A stretch of 64,000 nt of DNA. Source: Amphiura filiformis. Lineage: Eukaryota > Echinodermata > Ophiuroidea > Amphilepidida > Amphiuridae. Under the pieces are notes generated by a model. The model was not told the origin of the DNA and made no database searches. It was given only the letters and a program-made list of their open reading frames with translations. Positions 44,994 to 57,485 of the stretch are shown here, piece after piece; the stretch's first letter is position 1; each line of letters opens with the position of its first letter. The position numbers were made by a program, and so were the translations under genes. The stretch covers positions 19,810,880 to 19,874,879 of the forward strand of contig NC_092647.1 in the NCBI RefSeq assembly GCF_039555335.1. The letters run 5' to 3'.

Positions 44994-45344
44994 TTAAGGG
45001 GGTACTACACCCCTGCCCAATTTTGTGCCTATTTTTGCATTTTTTCAAAAATTATAGCGCATTGGGGACAAGTAAGATGTGTATATAACTGTATCTACTG
45101 CACTGGAAATTTTATTTCAGCACAGACAACAGTTGTGGAGTTACAGTCAAAAATGAGGGGAAACCAATCAATATTTGATCAATAAATTAATAACTACTTG
45201 CTTTGAGTTGCTGATTTTTCAGTACAGTTGTTGTAGTCCTTGCCCCTATAATATACATATCTTACTTGTCACCAATGTGCTATAATTTTTGAGAAAAATG
45301 CAAAACATGCACAAAATTGGCCAGGGATGTAGTACCCCCTTTTA
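44994..45344. mobile_element. Palindromic MITE, TTAA-type border
   Basis: TTAAGGGGGTACTACACCCC at the left and GGATGTAGTACCCCCTTTTAA at the right, with CACAAAATTGG and CCCAATTTTGTG-type inner arms. About 100 bp upstream of gene C's start codon. Confidence 0.82.
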
Positions 45345-45702
45345 AAGAAAAGTCTTATTGGCACATTTATAATATAAATTAATACCATTTGGTGTAAAAT
45401 ATGTCACCCTTATGTGGTAGTGACGTCAACACGTTGAGGTAGCTGTTTCGCATGCACATCTATGTGGTGTCTGTAAAGAGGCGTGGTCCGATTTCTCATG
45501 TTCTGTTTTCTATCTTAGATTGAGGCCTACGATTAAAACAATATGTGATGTGATCAAGCCAAATGAGTGGGATATCGGGAATATTGATTTTGAGATATAA
45601 TTAATGATAGTATTCAACTTTCTTTGTATTTTATTGTTCTTTAATAGCAACACTGAAATAGCCATAACTCTGGAACCATAAGTCTATGATGGGGTTTGCA
45701 CC

Positions 45703-46009
45703 GGGGTCACTCCATTGTGGCCTGTACACCATCCGCGATAATCAACTTTTGAAAAGCACCCTAAACAAGGATTTAACCCTTGGCTAAAACGACACCCTAA
45801 ACAGGGATTTCATTCCTAACATCAAATTTCATACCCTAAATTTCATTTCCGCGTATTTAGAAATTGCAATTTTGCTACCCTTTTTTCTATTTTTTCATGT
45901 TTTTGACACCCTAAACGCGATACGCGGCGTATCGTGCCTACCCACAAAAATGACCCTTTTTACGCGCCATTATCGCGGATGGTGTACAGGCCACAATGGG
46001 AGTGACCCC
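45703..46009. mobile_element. MITE with GGGGTCACTCC ends, full copy
   Basis: GGGGTCACTCCATTGTGGCC and GGCCACAATGGGAGTGACCCC are inverted ends of about 40 bp, continuing to CCATCCGCGATAAT and ATTATCGCGGATGG. A second copy lacking its left end lies at 61927-62217. Confidence 0.88.
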
Positions 46010-46167
46010 CAGGGTTTGCAGCAAAATAAAGCTCTGAAAATGGCTTATGTAATGAGATTGAACACTGAATTTTGACTAGCAATTTGAAGCTGCACCCAAG
46101 GAAATACGCCCATCACTGCTGCATCAGGATGAAAACTGGTAAAGTCTAGCGCTATGACCAGTATGTG

Positions 46168-46260
46168 TCATGGTGGCCGAGCAGAATGGGCTTCGACTCA
46201 TAATCAAAGCTTCGACTCATAATCGAAAGGTTATGGGTTCGATAGTAAATGGTGCTTTCC
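46168..46260 (+). repeat. tRNA-derived SINE or tRNA-Met-like pseudogene
   Basis: TGGTGGCCGAGCAGAATGG resembles a D arm with A box. TTCGA-CTCATAA-TCGAA is a perfect anticodon arm with anticodon CAT, and TATGGGTTCGATAG is the T arm. A ~19-bp duplication of CTTCGACTCATAATC splits the anticodon arm and the acceptor ends do not pair, so it is not a functional tRNA. Confidence 0.6.
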
Positions 46261-46606
46261 TTTATTTGGAATTCAGATGAATATCATCAAACAAGTCAAT
46301 CATGCATTATGTTTTGATTATCAATGCTACTTTTGCATTAACATTTTGTTTCATTTTTAAATCTGTCAAAATCGGGGCTCCTCCAAGCAAGCAGGAGTCC
46401 AGGACATTTTTTGGTTTTTTTATTTTCGGGTAAATAGGTCCTCTCACAAATCAGTTGGAAAGTTTATTATATATTTCATTCTTTTCATGAATTTAGAATC
46501 TTTTTTATTTCTCAAAACATAATTTTCTAGGGGAGAACAAACTTTTTGTACAAGCCTGTTTAGTACAAGGACTTTTCAGAAAGGGGGATATTTTACTTTT
46601 AATTTC

Positions 46607-47242
46607 TTAAGGGATGGGGTATGAGCATTTGGACAGTATTTATTGTGGGACATTAGAGCACATCAGACATATCGAATTGCATTCTGAATACGAAGAATGT
46701 CCTTCTGATATCAAATAGTTTTGATTTTTGGAAATTCGCAATGTAATACACATTTTATGGCAAATGATTAAAATTGATATTTTTGAAATTTAACAGTACT
46801 TGAAGTAAACTTTATAAATCTGATGATTTATACTTAAAGTGTATGTAAGTGGGGTGAAAAGCCGACGATCAATTGAAAATTTTGACCTTTCGTATTGAAG
46901 ATATGGATTTTTTTCCCAGAACAAAAAAAAAAAATAGGTCTTTTGGGAAAAAACCCATATCTTCAATATGAAAGGTCAAAATTTTCAATTGATCATCGGC
47001 TTTTCCTCGCAGCTACATACACTTTAAGAATATATCATTAGTATTTATAAAATTTACTTCGAGGACTGTTATATATCAAAAATGTGAAAAATATCAAATT
47101 TAAAAATTTGTATTATATCGTGAATTTCAAAAATTTGATATCAGAAAGACATTCTTCAGTATTCAGAATGCAATTCGATATGTCTGATGTGCTCTCATGT
47201 CCCACAAAAATACTGTCAAAACGCTCATTCCAGATCCCTTAA
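46607..47242. mobile_element. Palindromic MITE, TTAA-flanked, full-length copy
   Basis: TTAA at both ends, then GGGATGGGGTATGAGC and GCTCATTCCAGATCCC. Two ~300-bp arms are complementary over nearly their whole length, including GCCGACGATCAATTGAAAAT with ATTTTCAATTGATCATCGGC. The 7118-7513 element is the same family with a large internal deletion. Confidence 0.9.
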
Positions 47243-48709
47243 TCTTTATATCCCAAATAAAACGGCATGGCAGTGAACTTTACACAGATTAGACAAGGCA
47301 ACCATCTGACACAAGATGTGCACAAATACAAAGGCAACATTCCACCGGTATCTATTGTTATTTACTACATATTGTGCTTATCCACATACCCTATTATAGT
47401 AATTGACTTTAGACGGATTTTGTTGTTGTTTTTTCTTTTAATTTACTTCCTTGTCCCTGTCTTTTGTGTTTAGCATAAAAATAAATTACTGTATAACAAC
47501 AATTTCATAAGCAATTTAACTAAAATTGCTGCAAAAATGTATTGATTTGTTAACATGTTATTGGGGGGGTACAAATGGACATACAGGGATGTGTCGCAAA
47601 CATGGGTCATATTTACGGCCATTGGTCAATTGTGGCACCGCAGTAAAAATCAAATTGTGACAATTAATGTGTACAATTTTTGCCCCCCCCCCTCATTTTG
47701 CCTTCCCTGTCCCCCTGAATAAACCACCCTGAAATGTTTTATCCCTCTGAAATGTTTTGTTTTTGGTGCCGCCACGGCATTAGGTATATCAATGATCTCT
47801 TTTTCTAGGTCAATTTTGGTATAAAGTTGTATCATTTTTCTAATTGGTATAAATTTTGTACGGAAAATAGCCCAATTTTGTTTCGCTGTTGACAAAATGT
47901 TCAAAATTTGTTGGAAAACTTGTAACAATTCTGTCAATTTGTGTTTAAATAGGTCGAAATTCTTGTAGCACCTCCCTACCAAAACCAAACTTGAGTACCC
48001 CCGCAGAGATGTTATATATACCATCTTTTAAGTGGTGGCACCAAGATTTTTTAAGGGGGGGACTATTTCAAACCATTTTCACTCTTATAAAGTTAAAGAG
48101 TTTGGTGGCCCCTGGTGGTGGTAATATTCAGTAAAGAAATCATAATTTTATGTTTGAAAGTGATGTTTATGCTTTGAGAGTAAAGTGGACCATATTTCTT
48201 CTAAAAGTGTGAAATGTCTCTCTTTTTTGGAGTGGTTTGTCAGATCATGTCACTAATTGCCGATTTCAATCTCTTTCATTTAGAGAGTAGGACAGGACCT
48301 ATTTAAATTATGTGAAAGAAACTTGCCTCAAAAATTGGGTTGTTTTAAAGTACATGAAAATGAAAGTCAGACAAGCTTTTCTTTCTTCAATAAAGTCTGC
48401 AAAATTGAATTACTGGTGAAAAAGGGGACCTTTGTCAATTATGTGAAAGGACAGTTGTCACCAAAAATTGGTTGTTGCACAGTGCATGAAAGTCGGACTC
48501 ATTTGTCAGCCTTTGTGGATTTTGACATTTACAGATGTGATAGAATGTCTCTTATTAATTTTATGTGAAGGTAATACAATTGGCTGGTATTTGATATATG
48601 TCATATTTTCACAATTTCACCTATGTTATCAAAATGTGTTTTCAACATGACAAATTCTGCTTGCTGCAATTAATAATTATACAACAATATAGCAAATTTT
48701 GCATTTTAC
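47243..48709. other. AT-rich stretch, nothing recognised
   Basis: Open frames here (for example 47650-48024 on the minus strand) show no domain, splice context or composition that supports a gene. Confidence 0.45.
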
Positions 48710-48796
48710 ATACTCCCTCATTGAAAGACCTTTCTTAAATCATCCACAGTGGCTTGGCAGATTTCAAGTGGAATAACCCAATTTACTTCTTTGCAA

Positions 48797-49118
48797 TGCC
48801 GGATTTACCATAGGGCCAGATGGGGCCTCAAAATTGCCCTGTACAGTATCCATCTTCCGTTTTAGCCAAAAAACACCATGTTTTGGGCCAAAATAGGGTA
48901 CAAAAATTGCTTCGCGCGCACTGGCCTATTATATAGCAAAGTTCAGCTTCAATTTGGCCTAATAGTCTCAAATGTAAAATTGTTCAAGCGCTTTGCGCGC
49001 AAATGTTCTAGTCAAGTTTAAAAACTTACCCTTGAGTGCACATGCCTTCCTCACAGTGAGTTTGGGGCCTTCAAATTTTGGCCTGGCCCAGGGCCCCAAA
49101 AAGGTAAATCCGGCCCTG
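48797..49118. mobile_element. MITE with GGGCCGGATTTACC-type ends, copy 1
   Basis: ATGCCGGATTTACCATAGGG at the left and AAAGGTAAATCCGGCCCTGC at the right are inverted ends. Inner CATGCCTTCCTCACAG-GTG-zone is shared with 59472-59827. Confidence 0.75.
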
Positions 49119-49709
49119 CTTCTTTGTGCTGTCTACATAAATTATGGGTACTGTAATTTGATTTGCCTTGTTTAGCATGCATTCTTTAAAAACAGTAATA
49201 GGGACTTTTTGCTATCTTCAGAAGACAGCAGTGCAATTGTGACTAACTTGTCTACTCACTTTACACTATTTCATAAAGACAGCAGTGTATATTTGTAATT
49301 TTGTAATTTTTTTACATCTATAGTATATATATATGTTGCTTCCTCCAGGCAGTGTCATCAGTACTTTGTCACAGTTTGATCATGCAAGAAAACATGCCAG
49401 TTTTACTTCTTTAATTTGGCTAAAAAAAACCAGAACAAGCCAAAAATGCAATAAAAGAAAGAAATCGCTGACATCGTATAACCTCATTTTATGGTAATTT
49501 GCTCCTAGTATGCTATCTCCTTATAACCTGCTATCTTCAGGAGATAGCAAATGTATTTGACTTCTTATTTTACACTCTAGAATACAGCACTGGCTATTTT
49601 ATTTACTTTTTATATCATGCTATCTTCAAAAATTAAAGTGTGGGCTTTTTAGCATGTTTTCATTAGAAGACTGGTAGTAACTTGCCTGAATAGTAGATAA
49701 TTATTATGT

Positions 49710-49877
49710 TCCATTTGAAATCCATATGCTCCCTATGGGAGACATGCATGGTCTTAAATTTCCCACACAGGGGTGTAGATTTCAAATTCAGGTAACCCCA
49801 TTTGAAATTCACATTCCTTTGTGGGAGACTAAGGTCATGTCTTCCATAGGGTGTATGGATTTCAACTGGAATGGCCC
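49710..49877. mobile_element. Palindromic 'GGGCTATTCCA' MITE, copy 7
   Basis: GTTCCATTTGAAATCCATAT opens and GGATTTCAACTGGAATGGCC closes. Slightly shortened on the left. Confidence 0.78.
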
Positions 49878-50405
49878 ATTGCATAATGATATTGAACAGT
49901 ACTTTTTGTTTGGTTGTATGTTTGAAAATGAAATGTCAAAATCAATAATGTTATGAACATACTTTTTCTTATCATAAAACTAAATCAAATTCACTTACCA
50001 GATATATTATTCAGCACATCATTTCTCTTATATCACCCCTGGCAATTTAGCATAACTTTTATTATAAGGTAGTAGGTGTGTTTTGACCAGTTTCAGTTCC
50101 GACTCCGGTTCAGTTTTGATTTTCTTTCTTTCAAACATGTTTGTTCCACTATTGGCACGAATTATATCTCCACAAGTTGCCCACCTTTTTGACATATGGA
50201 TGAGTACCGTAGGTATTGCGGGAATACCCCATCTTCAATAGCTGCTTGGTGTCATATGTGTACAATATAGAATGCAGAAATGGTCAAATATCTATATGGC
50301 AGCTATTGTAGAAAGGATATCAAACACTTAATATATCGATGGGTTAGTGCAGGAAGGCCACATATGCAATAGCTGCCCAGTGTCATATGTGTATATATAG
50401 AATTT

Positions 50406-50520
50406 CACAGCAAATTTCAGGGGGGCAAAATCAACCAATTTTGTGCAAAATTGCTGCAAAAAAATGAAATTTTCGTAAATGGGGGGAACTGGGGGCCACT
50501 GCTACCGAACTTCAGGTGAA
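50406..50520. repeat. G-rich interspersed repeat, copy 2 of 3
   Basis: GGGGGGCAAAATCAACCAAT, AAATTGCTGCAAAA and a G-run, as at 29536 and 62755. Confidence 0.5.
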
Positions 50521-50927
50521 CCAAAGAATAATAAGCAATTACTCATGTATCTCATTACTCAAACTTTCTAATAATAATAATACAAAAAGCTACACAAGGC
50601 AGCTATTGGAAATATGACATCTTGCATCAGAAATCTTCACATGGTCATATTGGTAATGACAAAAAGTTCATCCATGGATTACTCTTTTTGAAAGGAATGT
50701 GCAATTAAAGGTTAAGATAAGGTTCATTGCTTGTCCCTTTAATCATGCTTGTAATATTTATATTCACTGTATCAACCTTTATATGCTATCCTATCAATCT
50801 TAGTATCACTTTGATTTCCTAGACATATAAGGAAGTATGGGAGACCAAAAATAGACAACTTGGTCAAAATAAACTGAACCGAAAGATAAAAATGTGAAGC
50901 TGTAGAGTGAATGCTGCCACGTCAGGA

Positions 50928-51520
50928 TTAGGATTAGGTTTTTAAGGCTAGGATTAGGGTTAGGTTTTAGGCTAGGATTAGGGTTATGTTTTAAAGTTGG
51001 GATTAAGTTTTAAGGCTAGGATTAAGGTTTGGTTTTAGGCTAGGATTAAGGTTAGATTTTAGGCTATAGGATTAGGGTTAGGTTTTAAGATTAGTGTTAG
51101 GTTTTCATGCTAGGATTAGGGTTAGGTTAAGGCTAGGATTAGGGTTAGATTTTAGGCTATGATTAGGATTAGATTTAGGCTAGGATTAGGGTTAGCTTTT
51201 AACGTTGTGATTAGGTTTAAGGCTAGGATTAGGGTTAGGTTTAGGTTAGGATTAGGCTTAGATTTTAGGCTAGGATTATGGTTAGGTTTTAGGATTAGGG
51301 TTAGGTTTTAGGTTAGGATTAGGCTTAGATTTTAGGCTAGGATTAGGGTTGGGTTTTAAGGCTAGGGTTAGGGTTAGGCCCTATGTTTTAAGGTTAGGAT
51401 TAGGTTTTAAGGCTATAATTAGGATTAAGTTTTAAGGCTAGGATTAGGTTAGGTCTTAAAGCTAGGATTATGGTTTGGTTTTAAAACTAGGATTAGGTTT
51501 TATGGCTAGGATTAGATTTT
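50928..51520. repeat. Degenerate TTAGG-type minisatellite
   Basis: GGATTAGGGTTAGGTTTTAGGCTA-like units of about 20-25 bp run for about 600 bp with many variants. TTAGGG words occur often but not in uninterrupted register, so this resembles an internal telomere-like or TTAGG-derived minisatellite, not a telomere. Confidence 0.85.
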
Positions 51521-51682
51521 AAATAATAGAGCACTTCTATCTATTCACAGAAATGCGTTTGAATGGTTGACTTAATAAAATAAAATAGTACCTGAATATA
51601 TCAGAATGAACAACACCCATACCTGTTGAAGCAAATGACTTGGTTATGGTTAGATAAGGATGCTATCCCTTAACGAGACATT

Positions 51683-51772
51683 TGGACTATTCTATTTGAA
51701 ATCCATACGAATCATAACCTCTAACAGGGGGTGGGGGGGGGGCTGTAGATTTCAAATGGAGTCACCCATTCA
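51683..51772. repeat. Fragment of the 'GGGCTATTCCA' MITE
   Basis: GGACTATTCTATTTGAAATC and TTCAAATGGAGTCACCCATT remain; the right half is missing. Confidence 0.7.
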
Positions 51773-52372
51773 GACACAAATCCCTAGATATGAAGACTCT
51801 GAAATAATGCATGTTGGGAAGGCATGATACTTTGCTGTGGGGCATTCTAGGGGAAATCCCCAACCTTTACTATACAAACCTTGTCACAGGTTTTGACCAA
51901 TCACAATACAACTATAAGCTGGTGGACTGTGACCGTGATCAGAAATTATAAAGTTAACGCTAAGTTTAAGTTCAAGGGCTACTAATCATCAACATTTGAA
52001 ATGCTGGAAGTTTGGATATCTGGTACATGCTTAGGAAATATAAACCCTGAGTATACTACTTCAAATATATAAATGTGGCAAAGTTTATTTTATAAAAATG
52101 TAAATGCTTTTATTACATGTTCATCTTTACAAGATGTATCAGATTGAGTTATATTTATATACAAATATTTTAATTGCACTTAGAAATATATAGGCAAAAA
52201 TATATACAGCGTAAAAAGTAGATTCTGACAGTAACAATACATAGAGGTGGTCATTGTGGGGTAAATCATAGCCCAGACTGTTTACACGCTATTTACACCA
52301 TACATTCCGAGGTGTCTTTAAAACATTTGTTTTACTATCCCTTATAAAGGTACGCTCAGTGCCAACAAAAAT

Positions 52373-52462
52373 GCAATTAGGCCTTTTGAGATGTGGCGGA
52401 CACAATTAGCCTTTTCGAGATATGGCGGATACAATTAGCCTTTTCGAGATATGGCGGATACA
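52373..52462. repeat. Three tandem copies of a 29-bp unit
   Basis: CAATTAGCCTTTTCGAGATA-TGGCGGATA occurs three times, with a partial inverted copy (GCCATATCGCGAAAAGGCTA) near 52547. The pair of arms suggests a decayed MITE whose end was amplified. Confidence 0.82.
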
Positions 52463-52948
52463 ACAGGATGGCGCTGCACAAAATGGGTGACGTCTTTTGA
52501 ATTTGCCGGGTTTTACCCATATTGAAGACTGCCCTCCTATTGTGTATGCCATATCGCGAAAAGGCTAATGTAGCCCTGTGCTTAAATTTACCCGCGCAAA
52601 TACCTCTTGTGAGAACACGCACCCACACATATTATAATACATACACCATTTAGAAATTTCTAACATTGATTCAAATGTTTCAGATAAATATTATGCATAT
52701 TGAGGACCTCTTGCAAGTACCTGTCATTAATCACTGAGTATATATACAGTATTCAATAAAAAATAGGAATTTTTATTTTTATCCCTGACTGTGTCATTTT
52801 GGATAGACAGGTCAAATTTTTGCTAAATAAAATAGTTTATTTTATTTAGCAAAAATTATTTTAGTATATAGTTTGAAACTTGTTTACAACTTCAATTTTG
52901 CGTACTGCTATTGCATGCGTGTATCACATACTTGCGTACTAGGCCTAT

Positions 52949-53167
52949 CTATAGTCAAATGCAGCAAACCTTTGACGAGCGCGACTACCTTGATGTTGCA
53001 AATTCGGCGCTAACGACGCGTACGGCGCACAGTTCATTCATAAATTTCCACTCGGCAACAGCAGATCGCCTCAGCAGCCAATGAGAGACAAGTGCGTCCA
53101 ACGCAGTGAATACGCGATGTATACTTACAATACACGCTCGTCAAAGGTTTACTGCATTTGATTATAA
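52949..53167. mobile_element. MITE with GCAAACCTTTGACGAGCG ends
   Basis: CTATAGTCAAATGCAGCAAA with CCTTTGACGAGCG, and CGCTCGTCAAAGG with TTTACTGCATTTGATTATA, are inverted ends of about 33 bp. The interior is unusually GC- and CG-rich for the region. Confidence 0.82.
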
Positions 53168-55087
53168 TGTGTTACATTCGCATGCTTCCCTGACAACATG
53201 GCCACTGTCATCTATCACCTCACCGAGGAACCAATAGAATTAGCACTTACAAGCTAAATCACAGCTACTGATTAAGAATTTTTTTTTGTAATGTAGGCTA
53301 TATTTCAAAGAGATGTCTGGTAGTATTGAGACATGTATTGTTCTAACAATATTTTTCTTTGTATTTTTTCTCTTTCATGTCCTGCATATTCATGATGGTA
53401 TTTTTCTGTTAATGCTGGTCCTCATATATGTGATCTCTTCCGATGATATAGGTTAGTACTATATTACATGTAGTTTCCTACGGTACTTCACTTTGGTTGT
53501 CCTCCGTCAAAAGCTGCAATGAATCATCTCCACTGTGCACAATAGAGTGTATGCAATAAACCAATCGGAACAGTATAACAATATACCCTCTTTAATTTTC
53601 TCATCAGATTGCATTGGTTTTGAGCTGTTTGATTATTTCTTACCAAAGCTTTACCAACACTCGTTTATTCTATTGTACTGCCCTTACTTGTATTGGTTAC
53701 CTGACTGATTTGCTTGTGACAACTTTTTAAGTTGTCACAACTTTTAAGCAGACAACTTTTAAGTAGATGTACCTAATTCTACTTTTAATTAAATTAGGTA
53801 CATCTACTCCATAAGGTGTATTGCTAATCAGCAGTGATATGCATACTAGAATATTAAAGGGAGCAAGCATTTTTTACCAAAAGTTCAGCCAATTTTTGAG
53901 AAAATTTGAAAAATGGCCCATATACCAAAAAAATACACCAAACAAAATATACCTCGTAATAAAATTCCCTTTAAAAGGGAAAGCCAGCCTCAATGTAGAA
54001 GAGGTCTTGTAATTAGTTTTGGTCAATGTGAAAGGCATTTTTAGGATCACGACTTACTACATCCATGTTACATGACAGTCCACCAAACCATCAACGGTGA
54101 GAAGATGTACACTGAAACTGCAGAAAACATTAACTCCTAATCTCCTGTCAACTCTTTAATTCATTATTGTTCATTATTATTAATTCATTATTGTTCTCTA
54201 AATTGTTCTGTTCTGGTTTTATTTGTCTTTTCAGCTTTTTACCCACGATATTTCAATTTCCAATTTTTTAATACCATAACTTACGAGCTCAATTTCTTCG
54301 CTTAGGAATGTCCGATTTTATTGGGGAAAACGGCGTTGTGGAGCAAAATAGCTCTTTATGTGAAAGCCTCCAAATTTATAAGCTGTCCAAAAGATGTCTG
54401 TTTTTGACATGATACGCCACATTTCTTAAAGACCCATTCAGTGATCCCAGTGCAAGAGTAAAAAATTAAAATTGTTTATAAATTGCTTAAAAGAGAAGGA
54501 TAGGCCTAAGTCATTCAAATTGTCATTTGGTATTTTTGAAATGCCAAATTTGGCAAAAAATGAAGAAAACAGCAGTACTGACGAAGTTCAAGCCCCGCCA
54601 TGCAAATACTTGTAGCTAATTTTAGATACTGTCAGTATCTAAAAATACAGATTCGTGTAAAATGTCTTATTTTGTCTTAAATAGGCCTACACGGCTTTTG
54701 GCTGAACCATTCGCAGACTTAGCACATCTATGTAATAACAAAGGTACGGTACCAAAATGTTGATGATTTTTACGATCGTCCGGATGAGCAAATCACTGAA
54801 TGGGCCTTTAATATTAATAATAGATAAGCTGCCTTTAAAAATATTATTGACAATGTTGAGAGTATAGGAATTACCTTGAAAAATGTCTCAAAAATACAAC
54901 ATGCCAGTTATATTCGGTCTGAAACGATCAGACAATATTTTAAACATTAATAACATCATAAACCCAAATCGTGAAAAAATCACCCGGGTAGATTTTTGGC
55001 TATTTCTCCATTTACGATCCTGCCCAAAAGTGTCTGCTTTCGATATACCACGTCACAAATACTACACTGCACTGACTGCAGGTTTTA

Positions 55088-55416
55088 GTTAAAAGGGCAT
55101 TTCGTGATCCACAGCATCATCCCCTAACTTTTCTCAAAAAAATTTGAGATTTTTATATCACTGGAAACCTCTGTCTACATAATGTTTATGTACAAAATAT
55201 TTCTTGCAGATTAATTCGTTAGCAAAGTAATCGTGAAATTTGAATTTCGTTCTGGTATACCAGAACAAAATTGCAACACATTGTGTACACATAACCATGC
55301 ATAACTCGTAAAGGCAAAATCGGAATCAACTGAAATTTTTAGAATAAGCTTTTTTTGTGGATATCTACTGAAAAATGTCATAAAAAGAGGATGCTAGGAT
55401 CACGAAATACTCCTTA
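55088..55416. mobile_element. MITE with 'AAGGGCATTTCGTGATCC' ends, copy 2
   Basis: Same ends and interior as 32096-32405, with a small insertion (GTTCTGGTATACCAGAAC palindrome) near 55248. Confidence 0.85.
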
Positions 55417-56397
55417 AATTCGCCATATAACATAATATAAACTCACCTTACATGTACATTTTTTATTTTAAAATAATTTGATATTAATTAGCAATGTATA
55501 GTTTACTATATGATAGATGGTGGCAAGAACATTTATAAAGGACTGATTACTCACTGCAATCTTCACTCTTGTGTGTTTTGACTGTAAGTTTATGAATCAA
55601 ATAAAAAGATAGAAAGTAGCTTCACTTACGTTATGTGTCATTTTATTTATAACATAGAAGTTATTAAATTAATAAAGTAAGACAATTTATTTATCTATAA
55701 GTGCATGTCAAATGGGTACATTGTTCAATACTATAGGCCTACATGCATAAATTATGCCCATATTATAGCTAGGCCCTAAAAACTTTATTTTGCATCGGAT
55801 TTTTCCCGTTGAAAAGGCAAAACTGATGTTCATGATAGCAACTATTTCATCAATAGCATTTTGAGTCATTTTTATCCATAAAACGGCTACGACACAGGAT
55901 AGGATAGATAATTACTTTGACATCAATATGGTCCATATGATGAAGATTTTGATTCTTAGATCTGTTATCAACATGATATCACCACATCTGTGATATCACG
56001 CTGTTCAGTGGTCAAGGACCCCGGGTCAAAGACACTGAAATGACATACTTTTCTTCTGCTGACCATATGATGCTGTATATTAACTATTATTGTTACATTT
56101 TAGGCCTATACCTAAAACTTTTAAAGTCATATTAATTCAAACATAACTTTGGTAATACTCACTCGTTTTCATTCGTTGAAACGGCAAAACATACTTACTT
56201 TTCCTAACAAATCGAATTAAAATATTAAAAAAAAATGTAACCACAAAAAGTAAAAAAAAAAAATCATTCCAATACCACACAAATATAATCTCTTGAGTAA
56301 ACTGACCCCAAACCTGAAACAGGTACCAGCCCCGAATGGGCTGGCGAAAAGGGTCATTGATATACTAAATAACCAAAAATGCTACCAATAGTAAACT

Positions 56398-56543
56398 AAA
56401 AAAGTTAACCTTTTCAGAGTCTGAATAGAGCAGCGACATCGTTTGCGACGCCATCACAGTGTCATCATTGAGCGGAGTGATTACTCTCCTCCGGTCGCAA
56501 GCTACATCGCTGCTCTATTCAGACTCTGAAAAGGTAACTTTTA
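56398..56543. mobile_element. Palindromic MITE near the gene D 3' end
   Basis: CCTTTTCAGAGTCTGAATAG with AGCAGCGA, and its complement CTATTCAGACTCTGAAAAGG, form near-perfect arms. It starts about 250 bp downstream of the gene D stop codon. Confidence 0.85.
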
Positions 56544-56790
56544 AAGCTTATGTCAACATGACATAGTCCAATATCATTCTACATGCTGTTACCAATAGTG
56601 TTTGCAGCATATCTCTGTATGGTAATTTGTACTAAATCTTCCTCCCGGCTCCATATTTGTTAATTTTGCTGTTATATATAATCGGTACACCTTCAGCAGT
56701 GAATCATCCCAAATTCCCTCATAAAATCTAAACCTTGCACTCTTCTTAATTAGTTCAAAACCATGGAGTTTTTTTGTTGGTGTTTTTAGG

Positions 56791-57485
56791 CTATTGAGCA
56801 TCCGGTGGTATACTGTACTCCCTAATTTCCTCCTGACCTGTCTTGACATTCTCATCATCATCACCGGGTGGTTCCAAAATAAAATACTCCCGATCTTCAA
56901 AACCATTTGCCGCATCAGCAGCGCCATCACTATCCTCATCACCAGAATTTGGTGGCTCTAGTGTAAAATACTCTCTATCATCAATACCATTTGCTGCATC
57001 TGAAGGGCCATCATTGTCCTCATCACCAGAATTTGGTGGCTCTAGCGTGAAATACTCTCTATCATCAAAACCGTTTGCTGCTTCTAAAGTGGCATTATTG
57101 TCTTCATCACCAGAGTTTGGTGGCTCCAGTGTAAAATACTCTCTATCATCTAAGTTCTGTTCTTCATTGCCTATCTCCTTGTTATCTTTAGTAAATGCTG
57201 GTAGGCCAGTATATTTCTCAGGATCTGCGTAGTCTCCACTTCCCATGTCTTCAGGGTTAGGTTTTTTCAAGTCTTGATAGAGTTCTTGTTCAGGCTTTTT
57301 CAGAGATTGGTACCCTTCTTGTTCTGGCTTATGCAAGGATTGGTACTGTCCTTTGGGCTTGTCCAAGGATTGGTAGTGTTCTTGTTCAGGTTTTTTTATG
57401 GACTGGTAGTGAGATGGTGGAGTTGATGTGTTATCTTTGGGGAGGATTACTGTGCTGATTGCATCATAGCCAGGATTCTCCATAT
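56791..57485 (-). CDS. Gene D exon 7: Y-Q-S-L and Y-F-T-L repeat arrays
   Basis: Acceptor CCTTTTTCAG, phase 1. It opens D-M-E-N-P-G-Y-D-A-I, then five Y-Q-S-L-K-K-P-E-Q-E-like units, then G-S-G-D-Y-A-D-P-E-K-Y-T-G-L-P-A-F, then four units D-D-R-E-Y-F-T-L-E-P-P with N-S-G-D-E-D spacers (the last Y-F-I-L). E-Y-F-T-L after D-D-R is an acidic-Y-x-x-L motif like a half-ITAM (comparison only). Stop TAG at 56791-56793. Confidence 0.88.

Larger units (their letters stand above)
44880..56790. other. Intergenic region between genes C and D
   Basis: About 12 kb with no gene recognised on either strand. It is made largely of MITEs and minisatellites listed separately; the intervals 47243-48700, 49900-50900 and 53200-55080 are AT-rich sequence in which I see nothing firm. 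Confidence 0.55.

Noticed and set aside
46168-46260. A functional tRNA-Met gene
   Set aside because: The anticodon arm is duplicated in part and the acceptor stem does not pair.
47650-48024. A 124-residue open frame on the minus strand
   Set aside because: No domain, no splice support, composition like surrounding AT-rich DNA.
50928-51520. A telomere
   Set aside because: Units are degenerate, of mixed length and internal, with normal sequence on both sides.
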